From positions 1-44,802 of the forward strand of contig JADZEF010000314.1 in NCBI GenBank assembly GCA_020850695.1: 44,802 bases of DNA. The letters are read 5' to 3'. The position numbers and the translations under genes are program-made. Positions 16,598-25,469 of this stretch are shown here, piece after piece (position 1 is the first letter of the stretch; the number at the start of each line of letters is the position of its first letter). The notes beneath the pieces are model-generated. The model ran no database searches. It was not told the origin of the DNA and saw nothing but the letters and a program-made list of their open reading frames with translations. This DNA is from Planctomycetaceae bacterium (GTDB lineage Bacteria > Planctomycetota > Planctomycetia > Planctomycetales > Planctomycetaceae).

Positions 16598-17791
16598 GTG
16601 AAACTCAAGCGGCTGCCGGAAGACTTTCGTGTGACGGAACTGTCCGAAATCCGGACAGACGGCGGAGAGTTCGCGCTCTACCGGCTTCGCAAGACGTCGA
16701 TTGGAACCCTCGAAGCCATCGAGGAGCTTCAGCGGCGATGGAACCTTCAGCGCAATCGCATCTCGTGGGGTGGCCTCAAGGACCGGCACGCGGTCACCGA
16801 GCAGTTCGTCACCGTCCGCGGCGGACCGCAGCGCAACCACCGCGAAAAGGGAATCGAGCTGACGTGGCTCGGCCGCACGCGAAAGCCGTTCACGCCGGCC
16901 GACATCCACGGCAACCGCTTCGAGATCGTCATCCGCGACCTCTCGACCGCCGAAGCCCTCCGCAGCCAGGCGGCTCTCGGACAGGTGGCCGAGTCAGGCG
17001 TCCCCAACTACTTCGACGACCAGCGATTCGGCTCCGTCGGCGAATCGGGCGAGTTCATCGGCCGCCCGTGGTGCCAGGGAGACTACGAACGCGCCCTCTG
17101 GCTGGCCCTCGCCGAACCCCACCCCGACGACCCCGCCGACGAACGCGAACAGAAGCGGATCCTTCGCGAACACTGGGGACGCTGGCTGGAATGCAAGGCC
17201 GCCCTCGACCGCTCGCATCGCCGCAGCGTCGTCACCTACCTCGCCGACCGCCCCCCCGAGCCCCCGTTCGACTTCCGCGGCGCCTTCGCCCGCATCCGCG
17301 TCGACTTACGGGGGCTCTACCTCTCCGCGTACCAGTCCGCCCTCTGGAACCGCATGCTGGCCGCGTTCCTCCGCGATCGACTTCCCGCCGACGCCCTCTG
17401 CGATATCCCGCTCCAACTCGGTCCCGCCCCGTTCTTCCTGTCGCTGACGCCCGAGCAGCGCTCGCAGATCGCTACCGTCCTGCTCCCCCTCCCCTCCGCC
17501 CGCCAGCATCTCGAACCCGGCCCGATGCTCGACCTGATGCAATCGGTCCTGGCGCGGGAAGGACTCGAACTCCGCGAGTTGCGGGTGAAATATCCCCGCG
17601 ACAGCTTCTTTTCCAAGGGCGAGCGACGAGCCGTCACGATCCCCGCGGAAGCTGGCTCAACGATCTCGCCCGACGAGCTCTACCAGGGCCGATCAAAGCT
17701 GACGATGAGCTTCATCCTCCCGCGAGGGGCCTACGCGACGATCATCGTCAAGAGACTGACCGATGCCGCGGGTTGTGAGGTGGAACGATGA
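16598..17791 (+). CDS. truD: tRNA pseudouridine(13) synthase TruD
   Basis: 397 residues from GTG 16598, giving VKLKRLPEDFRVTE, the standard TruD opening. The frame is also open from 16517, but that part is translated GCAAAG repeat. The catalytic region is WGGLKDRHAVTEQ, with the nucleophilic Asp in KDRH, and NYFDDQRFG is the second family motif. The insertion (TRUD) domain lies roughly at 140-290. TruD converts U13 of tRNA-Glu to pseudouridine. It converges on the cytochrome/WD40 gene. Confidence 0.95.
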   Translation: MKLKRLPEDFRVTELSEIRTDGGEFALYRLRKTSIGTLEAIEELQRRWNLQRNRISWGGLKDRHAVTEQFVTVRGGPQRNHREKGIELTWLGRTRKPFTPADIHGNRFEIVIRDLSTAEALRSQAALGQVAESGVPNYFDDQRFGSVGESGEFIGRPWCQGDYERALWLALAEPHPDDPADEREQKRILREHWGRWLECKAALDRSHRRSVVTYLADRPPEPPFDFRGAFARIRVDLRGLYLSAYQSALWNRMLAAFLRDRLPADALCDIPLQLGPAPFFLSLTPEQRSQIATVLLPLPSARQHLEPGPMLDLMQSVLAREGLELRELRVKYPRDSFFSKGERRAVTIPAEAGSTISPDELYQGRSKLTMSFILPRGAYATIIVKRLTDAAGCEVER

Positions 17792-17877
17792 GTCGCGGGA
17801 CGATCGCTCCCCGGCCGCGGCTCTGAGCAGCCGGGAGCCCCGGAACCACCGACAGTCAGCGCTCTGCGAAAGAAGCG

Positions 17878-20685
17878 TTACGGCTTCGCGACGCTCCGCT
17901 CGGCCTTCACACGGAACAGGACGGGAACGGATGCCTGGTTCCCTTCGGACCGGCAGATGGCGTAGACCAGCCGCGTCGTCTCGGGAACCCAGTCGCGGGC
18001 CGAGATGAAGATGCGGCGCTCGGTCTGCCCCGGCAGCAGCGTGATGCCGTTGAGTCCGAGGTCGTCGACAATGACGCCGTGCGGGAGATTGTCGACGTCG
18101 AACCGCAGGTCGCCCGCCGCTCCGTTGCGCTCGATCCGCACGAAGGCCGACGTCTGCCGACCCGGCGTGACGACGATCTCGACGACCGGTTGGCCATCGA
18201 TTGCTCCAGTTCGTGCAGCGGGATCGAGTTCAAGCCGCACCAGGACTTTCGGCTTGTCCGCCAGCTTGATCTCGCCGAGGTTGCCGAGATCTTTTGTGAC
18301 GGGCTTCCCGGCGACGGTCGCCGTCGCGCGGACCTTCACCGCATCCCACGCTTCTTTGGGAGGTGCGGAGGCCTCGGCCGTGACATTGAGCACGCCGCGG
18401 GCTTCGACCTGGGTTCCCTGAATGACAACGGGCGTTGCGGCGCTGAAGCCGGGGGGCAGTCCTTCGATGTCCAGTGTCACGTCGCCATCGAAGCCATCGA
18501 CGCGATCGACGGTGAATGTCAGCCGCTGCCCGCTCCCTTTGCCAACGGTCGCCCCCTTGCCGCCGATGCTCACGTTGAAGTCAGGGCGCGGCCGCCGGAT
18601 CGACAGCGAGTAGACATACTCCTTGCCGCCGAAACCGCGAACGTCGGTCACCTGGACGTAGTAGACGCCGTCGGCCGGCGCAGTGAACGTCAGCCTGGAG
18701 TCGCTGCCGAGCTTGCGCTCGCTGTCGTCGTCGTTTTCGTAAAGGAGCGGAAAGACGGGGAGCCCATTGTCGACGAGCGGCGTGCCTGGCGGGTACGCCT
18801 CGACGATGTAGCACGGATCATCCATGGCGTGGACGGTCGGGTTGGTGTCGAACCAGGTCCGGCGCTTGCCGCCGATGGCATAGAACCAGAATCCCGAGTC
18901 GGGTCCTTCCGGCATCCGATGAAACTTTCCCACTTCGCCGTTCATGTAGAGGAACTGGTTGATCTCCATCTCTTCCCAGTTCTTGACCCGCACCTGTTCC
19001 TGGGACGAGTCGATGGGGCGGAACTCGATCATCGAAGCCCGTACCGCCTGCAGCAGGTGGCGGAGCACCGGCTTGCCGGCGGCGTCGAGCATGGCAAGCC
19101 GCGTGTCGGCCGGAGAGTTGCGGCGGGCGGCGTTCGTCTCGAGGATCCAGACCTCGCCCTTCTTCGCCTCGAAACGGTAGAGGTCGACATCGGCGTTCTT
19201 GCCGTCCGCCGATTGAAGAACTCCCTGGGCGACCGCGGGCGCCGCGAGCGGAGTGGACTGCGCGATGGAGTTGTTGGGTTCGGCTTCGGGAGTCTCTGGA
19301 AGCTTGTCGGCAGGAGTGTCGAGCGGCGTCTCGGGCACGATTGTCTTGAGAATGGGCGATGCCTGCTGCGCGGTGAGGACGCCCATGTCGACCAGCGAGA
19401 GTCGTTCGAGGCTTCCGTCGAGTCGACCGATCAGGGCGGTCTGTCGATCGGGCGAGAGCGCCAGAGCGGACGGCCAGTCGGCCTGCCCCTTGGAGACACG
19501 CTGCGGGGTGAAGGTGGCGGTCTCCCAGAACTTCACCGACCGATCCTCGCCGGACGTCAGCAGGAGCTTGCCGTCAAGCGAAAAGACGATCTTGAGAATC
19601 GGCCCTTCGTGGGCGAACCGCGAATAGATCAGCGGGTTGGTCCCTTCCTTGCCCCCCTGCGTCAGCTCCCACACCCGCAACCGGTTGTCGACTCCACCCC
19701 CCAGCACATACCGCCCGTCGGGAGTGAAGGCGACGGCGTACTGCTCCTTCTCGGGCTGGCCGAGCGTGTCGAGCCGCGTCCCCGTCGCGACATCCCAAAG
19801 TTTAATCGTCCGGTCACTCCCCGCACTGGCCAACAGTTTGCCGGAAGCATGAAAAGTGAGATCGTTGATCGCTCCGTTGTGCCCGTCGAGGTCCCGAAGC
19901 GGCTTGAGCGTCTTGAGGTCCCACACCGTGATCCGCTGGTCATAGCTGCCCGTGGCCAGCAATGTCCCATCCGGGCTGAGATCGATGGCGTCGATGCTGT
20001 CGCGATGACCCCGGAGCGTGCCGGCACGCTCCCACGTCGCGGTATTCCACAGCGTGACTTCGCCCGACAGCCCCGTCTCTCCCGCAGCCACCGCCAGCAG
20101 CTTGCCGTCGCGCGAGACCGCGAGATCGTTGACGCGCCCTGTGTGGCCTTCGAGCACCTTCAACGTCTTTCCGTCGGATGATTGGATCTCGACCGTTCCG
20201 TAACGTCCGATCGCAACAAAACTGTTCGTTGGCGACCAGGAGGCCGCATGAATCGCCCGCCTGACGTTCCCTTTCACCGCCACCTTCGGCGTCACGAGAG
20301 TCGGCGCAGAGGCAATCCCTTTCGACGGCTTCGCTCCCGCCTTGATCCATGCCCGCAACACGCCGATCTCTTCCGCCGACGGACCCTTGCTCCCTTCCGG
20401 AGGCATGAAGGGCTCCGCCTTGCGCTCGACCAGCCGCACCAGCAGACTCTTGTCCGGATCGCCCGCGACAATCGGCGCGCCGTGCTCGCCCCCCTTCATC
20501 AGCCGCTCATAGCCGTCCAGGACGAACTCGCCGTTCGCCTCCTTGGCGTCATGGCACGCCAGGCAGTATTTCTGCAGCAGCGGTGCGACGTGAGTGGCGA
20601 AGTCCGGCGGCGCCTCGGCAGCGTCCGCACCGACAGTGACCAGCACCACAACGACTGACGCAAACATCCCGTTCCGCATCTTCAT
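17878..20685 (-). CDS. Exported PSCyt1-type cytochrome c fused to WD40 propeller and PPC-like domains
   Basis: About 935 residues. A signal peptide (MFASVVVVLVTVGADA) is followed by a planctomycete cytochrome C domain with one haem site, CLACH, near residue 43 and a likely distal Met in EPFMPP. A WD40 beta-propeller covers about 125-435 (repeated GH...LAVS.DG...LA..G....VTLWN). Two PPC-like beta domains follow (AEPNNSIAQSTPL; RLTFTAPADGVYYVQVTDVR). Large exported planctomycete proteins of this type are common and their substrates mostly unknown. The frame opens at 20691, but GAGGTGA at 20692-20698 touches that ATG and is well spaced for ATG 20685. The peptidase gene upstream on the same strand ends 38 bp before this start, so they may be co-transcribed. 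Confidence 0.9.
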   Translation of the reverse strand: MKMRNGMFASVVVVLVTVGADAAEAPPDFATHVAPLLQKYCLACHDAKEANGEFVLDGYERLMKGGEHGAPIVAGDPDKSLLVRLVERKAEPFMPPEGSKGPSAEEIGVLRAWIKAGAKPSKGIASAPTLVTPKVAVKGNVRRAIHAASWSPTNSFVAIGRYGTVEIQSSDGKTLKVLEGHTGRVNDLAVSRDGKLLAVAAGETGLSGEVTLWNTATWERAGTLRGHRDSIDAIDLSPDGTLLATGSYDQRITVWDLKTLKPLRDLDGHNGAINDLTFHASGKLLASAGSDRTIKLWDVATGTRLDTLGQPEKEQYAVAFTPDGRYVLGGGVDNRLRVWELTQGGKEGTNPLIYSRFAHEGPILKIVFSLDGKLLLTSGEDRSVKFWETATFTPQRVSKGQADWPSALALSPDRQTALIGRLDGSLERLSLVDMGVLTAQQASPILKTIVPETPLDTPADKLPETPEAEPNNSIAQSTPLAAPAVAQGVLQSADGKNADVDLYRFEAKKGEVWILETNAARRNSPADTRLAMLDAAGKPVLRHLLQAVRASMIEFRPIDSSQEQVRVKNWEEMEINQFLYMNGEVGKFHRMPEGPDSGFWFYAIGGKRRTWFDTNPTVHAMDDPCYIVEAYPPGTPLVDNGLPVFPLLYENDDDSERKLGSDSRLTFTAPADGVYYVQVTDVRGFGGKEYVYSLSIRRPRPDFNVSIGGKGATVGKGSGQRLTFTVDRVDGFDGDVTLDIEGLPPGFSAATPVVIQGTQVEARGVLNVTAEASAPPKEAWDAVKVRATATVAGKPVTKDLGNLGEIKLADKPKVLVRLELDPAARTGAIDGQPVVEIVVTPGRQTSAFVRIERNGAAGDLRFDVDNLPHGVIVDDLGLNGITLLPGQTERRIFISARDWVPETTRLVYAICRSEGNQASVPVLFRVKAERSVAKP

Positions 20686-20723
20686 CGGCATTCACCTCGC
20701 GCTGCAGTGTGCGGGACGATCCA

Positions 20724-21203
20724 TCAATCGGACGCGTCCTTCATTGCCAGATCGAACAGGTGGCGGGCCGCACGACCGCTGATCGTCGTACACCGCATCA
20801 GCTCGTCGGCAATCCGTTCGACGGCCCCCCAGACCCCCGTCTGCTCCAGCAGATGTTCGACCTTGTCGAGCATCCGTTTCTCCACCCGCTCCGCCTTCCG
20901 GGAGTCCCCCGCACGGCGGGCCGCCAGGATTCGCACTTCCCTCAAATCCTGCGAGGCCTCATCCCATCCGTAGAGTCCGGTGTGCCGCGCTTCGGCCGCC
21001 AGTCCGCCCAGCAGGATCAGGATCTCCATCTCGACGATGTCATCCGACGGCCGAAATGAGGCCTTTTTGAATTCGCAATGTCCCAGCCGCATCTCGTTCG
21101 GCTCGATGCTCACGCGTTGAATTGAACGCCCCAGCGCCAGTGCGATCACCGCATGACCGGCTTCGTGATAGGCGGTTGCGAGAGGAGAAGATGGAGAGGA
21201 CAT
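20724..21203 (-). CDS. Stand-alone FtsH-type (M41) zinc peptidase domain
   Basis: 159 residues from ATG 21203. HEAGH (13-17) is the zinc and catalytic motif. LILLGGLAAEARHTG and the third-ligand pattern DEASQDLRE (Asp86) match the peptidase domain of FtsH. There is no AAA+ module and no membrane segment, so it is about a quarter of FtsH length. Without the ATPase it cannot unfold substrates itself and may act on loose peptides or with a separate partner. The frame extends upstream to 21344 without family support. It is followed after 38 bp by the cytochrome/WD40 gene. Confidence 0.85.
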   Translation of the reverse strand: MSSPSSPLATAYHEAGHAVIALALGRSIQRVSIEPNEMRLGHCEFKKASFRPSDDIVEMEILILLGGLAAEARHTGLYGWDEASQDLREVRILAARRAGDSRKAERVEKRMLDKVEHLLEQTGVWGAVERIADELMRCTTISGRAARHLFDLAMKDASD

Positions 21204-21388
21204 GCGGACATTGTAACGGCCGCGGCGACGTCCGAAAGCGCCCCAACCTGTGCCCGGCAGGTGCCGGCCAATTCGACGCTGCCTCGCGTTTGCCGAATCG
21301 GGACAGAAGTCATGACATCTGAAGGAATACGTTGACTTGGGCAACTCCCTACCCGACTCATCAACCTCTCAATCTCGATTCGAGGATG

Positions 21389-21505
21389 TCGCCGCGAAGA
21401 GGCACAACGGACGCAAGAAAGGAGCCCTCGCAAGCCCTGTAGCGAGGGTTTCAACTCCCCCTTCTTTTTTGCGGCTTCTGTGCGTTCTTGCGGCCTTTTC
21501 TTCCG
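21389..21505. repeat. GCAAAG-type hairpin element, family B copy 2 (divergent)
   Basis: The left arm (CGCCGCGAAGAGGCACAACG, then ACGCAAGAAAGGAG) pairs imperfectly with the right arm (CTTCTTTTTTGCGGCTTCTG, then TGCGTTCTTGCGGCC). A small perfect inner hairpin CCCTCGC / GCGAGGG sits at 21425-21448. It lies in the long gap upstream of the M41 gene. Confidence 0.75.
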
Positions 21506-21531
21506 AAAACTCGGAGCCTCGGAGACGGCGG

Positions 21532-21586
21532 CCTGATGAGTCAGGTAGGCAATCGCCTTTGATTGCCCTCGCCTGAAGCCATCAGG
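21532..21586. repeat. Nested stem-loop of 55 nt
   Basis: Three stem blocks nest on one axis. CCTGATG (21532-21538) pairs with CATCAGG (21580-21586). TCAGG pairs with CCTGA. GGCAATC (21548-21554) pairs with GATTGCC (21561-21567) around loop GCCTTT. Together they give about 19 base pairs with small internal loops. No poly-T follows, so it looks more like a structured element or repeat than a terminator. Confidence 0.7.
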
Positions 21587-22335
21587 AGCCGCGAGGTGAA
21601 GAAATCGTCAGGCGGGGGGGTCCCCTGAGCGTCCATAAGGGCTATGATTCCATTCCGACGAAAATCCAGAAAAACCGGAGGAACTTCTGACCGAGTTCTG
21701 GCGTTCAATTCATGGTGCGCAGATATCATTATGGGAAGGGTCGTGCGACCGCATTGAGCAGGAAAGGGATGGCTCATGCATCCGATTTCCAACGCCCTTC
21801 GCCTTCGTGAACTTCGGCGTGGACGATGAGTGGTTCGCCTTCTCAGCGGGCAACCCATGCAGCCTCTCAGTGCAATTCCTAACCTTTTTCAGAGAAAGCC
21901 AGACCCTACTGTTTTCAGCCTAACTTGTTCAATTGCAACCACTAAGATCGACGGCCCGGGTCCCTGGCACGAAAACTGCTTTTCCAGCGAGTCACCCGAT
22001 CACGGGTCGCTCGCCTGTGAGAAACGACGGAAAGCCCAGACTGTGCCTCTCGATCATTCTCCTGCGATTCTGACCGATTGATCCCTGGACCGAGTCCAGG
22101 TGACCGGTCTCCCGCCCGCCCCACCTGCCTTCGGCTGCTCGAAGATTTCGACAGCCGGTCCATTGTCATCCGTATTTCACCCGCTGTTCATCGTCACGGT
22201 CGCCGATGCCGAAGCGATGCCCGTCCGGCATCCTTGCGGTCATCTTCTGCGCCTAAGCGACCGTTGCGATGACCAGCCATACCGGACCGGGTCGCCCATG
22301 CGCGATTCCGTCCGGTTCGCCTGAAGGAGTTCACG
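21587..22335. other. Non-coding gap of about 750 bp
   Basis: Short open frames on both strands lack any plausible protein. A small hairpin CCTGGA / TCCAGG lies at 22084-22100. The last bases carry AAGGAG, the ribosome site of the next gene. Nothing else recognised. Confidence 0.4.
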
Positions 22336-23433
22336 ATGATTGGCCAGAGCGACATCCGGGGAACACGTCGCACGATGCGAATCGCATCGGGCCCCCGCCG
22401 CTCCTGGGGATTTCTGCTGCTGGACCTCATCCCTGAGCTGGTCTGCGGGTCGCTCCTGTTCGTCGGCATCGGCCTGGCGCTGGCATGGCACCCGTCGGAA
22501 TCGAACCAGTCTCCGGCCGACCCGCAAGAGTCGGCGGCCGCCCCTGCGGACACCGACGGTGCAACTCAAGACCCCATCTACGACCTGGCTCTGATGGGCG
22601 ATGGCCGGGCAGCCTTCTGCACCGTCGACCGCCGGATGTGGACGACGGATCTGAACCATCCGGCCGCAGCCTCGTCAAGCTCCAGGTTTCAGCAGGTGAT
22701 GCGGGTTGCAGCCAGTTCGCAGACCGGCCGCGTGGCGGTCGGAATGCAGGATGGGACGGTGATGATCCAGGCGGACCGTGCCAGCGAACCGGTAAGACTC
22801 GGCCAGCACCAGGGATTTGTCGCCTCGATGGCCATGGATGCGGCGGGCGCCACGGTGGCTTCGTCCGCCGCCGACATGAAGGTCCGCGTGTTCGACGTCG
22901 AACGGATCAAGGAAGTCGAAGTCATCGACTGCGGGAAAGCCATCTGCCGCTCGCTCGCGCTGACCGACGATGGCCGGACGCTTGTGTTCGCGTTGGAAGA
23001 GAAAATCCTGGTGTGGGACTGCCAGAGTCACACACGCCAAGCGACTCTCGAGTCGTCGAAATCGGCCGGGGATCTGTGTTCGCTGGCGATCTCGTCCGAC
23101 AACCGATATGTGGCGGCGGGCCGCTTCGAAGGAAGCGTCGAAATGTGGGATCTGAAGACCGGCGAGCTCGTGTGGGTTGATGCCGTACGCGAAGGGCCGT
23201 GCCTCGCGATCGAGTTCTCGACGGACGGCCGGTCGCTCTTCAACGGGACGATCAGCGGCCGTCTGGTCGAGCGCGACGCCCGCACCGGCGAGCGCGGCTA
23301 TGTGCTCCAGGCCCACGCCGGGGCGCTTCGCGGCATCCGCATGATCGACCCGTCGACCTTCCTGACCTTCGGCTACGACGGACAGATCCGCCGCTGGAAT
23401 GCCGAAACCGGAACCGAGGTGGTCGCACACTGA
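22336..23433 (+). CDS. Membrane-anchored WD40 repeat protein
   Basis: 365 residues, ATG 22336 with GAAGGAG just upstream. Residues ~24-51 form a membrane anchor (LIPELVCGSLLFVGIGLALAW). A Ser/Pro/Ala linker and a propeller of about six or seven degenerate WD40 blades follow: VWDCQSHTRQA, MWDLKTGELVW, RRWNAETGTEV. WD40 propellers are protein-interaction platforms. It stands alone on its strand and converges on the DUF1501 gene, with a terminator hairpin between. Confidence 0.8.
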   Translation: MIGQSDIRGTRRTMRIASGPRRSWGFLLLDLIPELVCGSLLFVGIGLALAWHPSESNQSPADPQESAAAPADTDGATQDPIYDLALMGDGRAAFCTVDRRMWTTDLNHPAAASSSSRFQQVMRVAASSQTGRVAVGMQDGTVMIQADRASEPVRLGQHQGFVASMAMDAAGATVASSAADMKVRVFDVERIKEVEVIDCGKAICRSLALTDDGRTLVFALEEKILVWDCQSHTRQATLESSKSAGDLCSLAISSDNRYVAAGRFEGSVEMWDLKTGELVWVDAVREGPCLAIEFSTDGRSLFNGTISGRLVERDARTGERGYVLQAHAGALRGIRMIDPSTFLTFGYDGQIRRWNAETGTEVVAH

Positions 23434-23472
23434 ATCGCCAGTCGTCCGCCGGAAACCCCGCTTTGCCGATCA

Positions 23473-23523
23473 CAGTCGATGAACGCCGCCCGGTCCATGA
23501 GGCCGGACGGCGTTCACTGTTTC
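23473..23523. terminator. Strong hairpin between convergent genes, probable bidirectional terminator
   Basis: CAGT and GAACGCCGCCCGG pair with CCGGACGGCGTTC and ACTG around a short loop (GTCCATGAGG region), with one mismatch. A short T run (CTGTTTCG) follows on the plus strand. It lies 40 bp after the WD40 stop and 49 bp before the DUF1501 stop. Confidence 0.7.
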
Positions 23524-23571
23524 GTCGAAGCGATCGACGTGCCGGAGTGCTCTGTCACACGGTCGCATTCT

Positions 23572-25041
23572 TCACGCGATGATGTCGTGCACGACGCGGC
23601 CGTGGACGTCGGTCAGACGGAAGTCGCGGCCGGCGTAGCGGAACGTCAGACGCTCGTGGTCGAGCCCCAGCAGGTGCAGCAGCGTCGCGTGCAGGTCGTG
23701 CATGTGGACTTTGTTGATCACCGCATGATGCCCGAACTCATCCGTCTCGCCGTACTGGAATCCCGCCTTCACCCCGCCGCCAGCCAGCAACACGCTGAAC
23801 CCGTCCGGGTTGTGATCGCGGCCTGTGCCGTTCTTCTCCGCATAGGGCGTGCGGCCGAACTCGCCGCCGAACCACACCAGCGTGTCTTCCAGCAATCCGC
23901 GCTGCTTGAGGTCGGCGATCAGCGCCGCCGCGGGACGATCGACATTGAACGCGTGCTCGGCGTGCTTGGGCAGATTCGAATGCTGGTCCCACGCGGGATT
24001 GGCCGAGTTGTCTCCGTAGTTGACCTGAACGTACCGCACGCCCGATTCAAGCAGCCGCCGCGCCATCAGGCACTGACGTCCAAAACTGTCGGTCCCCTTC
24101 TCGCCGATGCCATAAGACTTCTGCGTCTCCTTCGATTCCTGCGAGAGGTCGAGGATGCCGGGGGCGGTATTCTGCATGCGGAAAGCGAGCTCATACGAAT
24201 CAATGACGGCGTCGAGCTCGGGGTCTGCGGCATGAGCTGCGGTCTGACCGCGATTCAGTTCCTGGAGAAGCTCAAACTGACGCCGCTGCTCTGCGGTGCT
24301 GAGCCGCTCGTTGGTCAGGTTGCGGATCCGGGCTTCCGATGCCGGGATGCCGGCCCGGCCGATGGTCGTCCCCTGGTAGACGGTGGGCAGGAATGCGTTG
24401 CTCCAGTTGCGCGGTCCCCCGTTTCCCATCGACGGACAGATCGACACGAAGCCGGGCAGGTTCTGGTTCTCGGTTCCGAGCCCGTACTGCACCCACGCCC
24501 CCACCGACGGCCGCACCAGATTGATGGCCCCTGTGTGCATGAAAAGCGTGGCAGGACCGTGGGCGATCCCTTCGGTGTACATCGATCGGACGAGACACAA
24601 ATCGTCCGCGTGATTCTGAATGTGCGGGAAGAGTTCGGACCCCCACATTCCCGACTCGCCGTGCTGCCGGAACTTCCACGGCGACTTCATGACGCGGTGC
24701 TCGATCACCTTCCGCGTCTTGGCGAGGGTGCGGGCATCGTCGAACGTCCGCATCTTCCCGTCGTGTTCGACCATCGCCGGCTTGTAGTCGAACGTATCGA
24801 CGTGGCTGGGTCCCCCCTGCATGAAGAGGAAAACCACGCGCTTGGCCCGCGCGGGAAAATGCGTGGGACGCGGGGCGAGCGGGTCGGCGTTGACCGCTGC
24901 GGGGTTTGCCGCCCCGGCATCATCGGCCCCGCGCGCCAGCCCGGCGAGCGCCAGCATTCCAAACCCGCACGAAGTGGACTGCAGGAAGTGACGGCGAGTC
25001 GCCGAATCCCTGAACCAATGCTTGGAATCCATCGGGAACAT
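23572..25041 (-). CDS. DUF1501 family Tat-exported protein
   Basis: About 489 residues. A Tat signal (TRRHFLQSTSCGFGMLALAG) is followed by the family's alkaline-phosphatase-like core: RVVFLFMQGGPSHVDTFDYK, GAWVQYGLGTENQNLPGFVS, LVWFGGEFGRTPYAE, GRDHNPDGFS. Function unestablished. Planctomycetes usually encode these beside a PSD1/DUF1549-DUF1553 cytochrome-type protein, which is missing here. The frame opens with GTG 25056, abutting the upstream stop codon. ATG 25041 and ATG 25032 are alternatives, and none has a strong ribosome site. The upstream neighbour on the same strand is the HEPN gene. Confidence 0.9.
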   Translation of the reverse strand: MFPMDSKHWFRDSATRRHFLQSTSCGFGMLALAGLARGADDAGAANPAAVNADPLAPRPTHFPARAKRVVFLFMQGGPSHVDTFDYKPAMVEHDGKMRTFDDARTLAKTRKVIEHRVMKSPWKFRQHGESGMWGSELFPHIQNHADDLCLVRSMYTEGIAHGPATLFMHTGAINLVRPSVGAWVQYGLGTENQNLPGFVSICPSMGNGGPRNWSNAFLPTVYQGTTIGRAGIPASEARIRNLTNERLSTAEQRRQFELLQELNRGQTAAHAADPELDAVIDSYELAFRMQNTAPGILDLSQESKETQKSYGIGEKGTDSFGRQCLMARRLLESGVRYVQVNYGDNSANPAWDQHSNLPKHAEHAFNVDRPAAALIADLKQRGLLEDTLVWFGGEFGRTPYAEKNGTGRDHNPDGFSVLLAGGGVKAGFQYGETDEFGHHAVINKVHMHDLHATLLHLLGLDHERLTFRYAGRDFRLTDVHGRVVHDIIA

Positions 25042-25056
25042 GGGACGGCAATCCAC

Positions 25057-25467
25057 TTAGTTTGGAAGGGCTGCGATCGCGGCCGATCGACGAGAGGCGT
25101 CCGCCTCAATATCGGCCAGCAGTCGGAGCGAATCATGAACGGCAGAGACACTGTGGGCGCCGCGATGCACCCAAGGTGTCGTCGACAGGTTGTTCAGATC
25201 ATAGGAGGCCTGGTTGCGGGCTCTCACCAGCGTGTCCAGAGTCCCTCCGATCGCAATCAGATCGGCAACCGAAGCATAAGCGAATTGAAGTCGAACCCAC
25301 GCATGGACATTCTGCCGCGGTGGAACGGATCGACCCCAGCGTCCCAGCGCGTCACGACATTCGAGCATCAAGGCATAGTAAGCATGGATGACCGCCGCCC
25401 GCCAGTACGCTTCGCTCGGGCCGGATGCCAGACTTCGGGCGACGTCGAGAAAAGCCGAGCCGCGCAT
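25057..25467 (-). CDS. HEPN-domain-like protein (possible toxin)
   Basis: 136 residues, nearly all helical: FLDVARSLASG, then YWRAAVIHAYYALMLECRDA, then LDTLVRARNQASYDLNN. The HEPN fold pattern is an early helix with AYYA, then a late helix with R-x4-(H/Y). Here Arg84-Asn-Gln-Ala-Ser-Tyr89 occupies that place, with Tyr instead of the ribonuclease His. HEPN proteins are often RNA-cleaving toxins or their inactive relatives. ATG 25467 starts 2 nt after the stop of the gene at 25470-25784, so the pair is tightly coupled. Whether it is toxic is inference. Confidence 0.65.
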   Translation of the reverse strand: MRGSAFLDVARSLASGPSEAYWRAAVIHAYYALMLECRDALGRWGRSVPPRQNVHAWVRLQFAYASVADLIAIGGTLDTLVRARNQASYDLNNLSTTPWVHRGAHSVSAVHDSLRLLADIEADASRRSAAIAALPN

Positions 25468-25469
25468 TC

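Noticed and set aside
18079-20181. 700-codon plus-strand open frame opposite the cytochrome/WD40 gene
   Set aside because: Antisense shadow; the minus frame has signal peptide, haem site and propeller.
21541-21858. Minus-strand open frame of 105 codons in the long gap
   Set aside because: Overlaps the nested stem-loop and has no domain, ribosome site or plausible composition.
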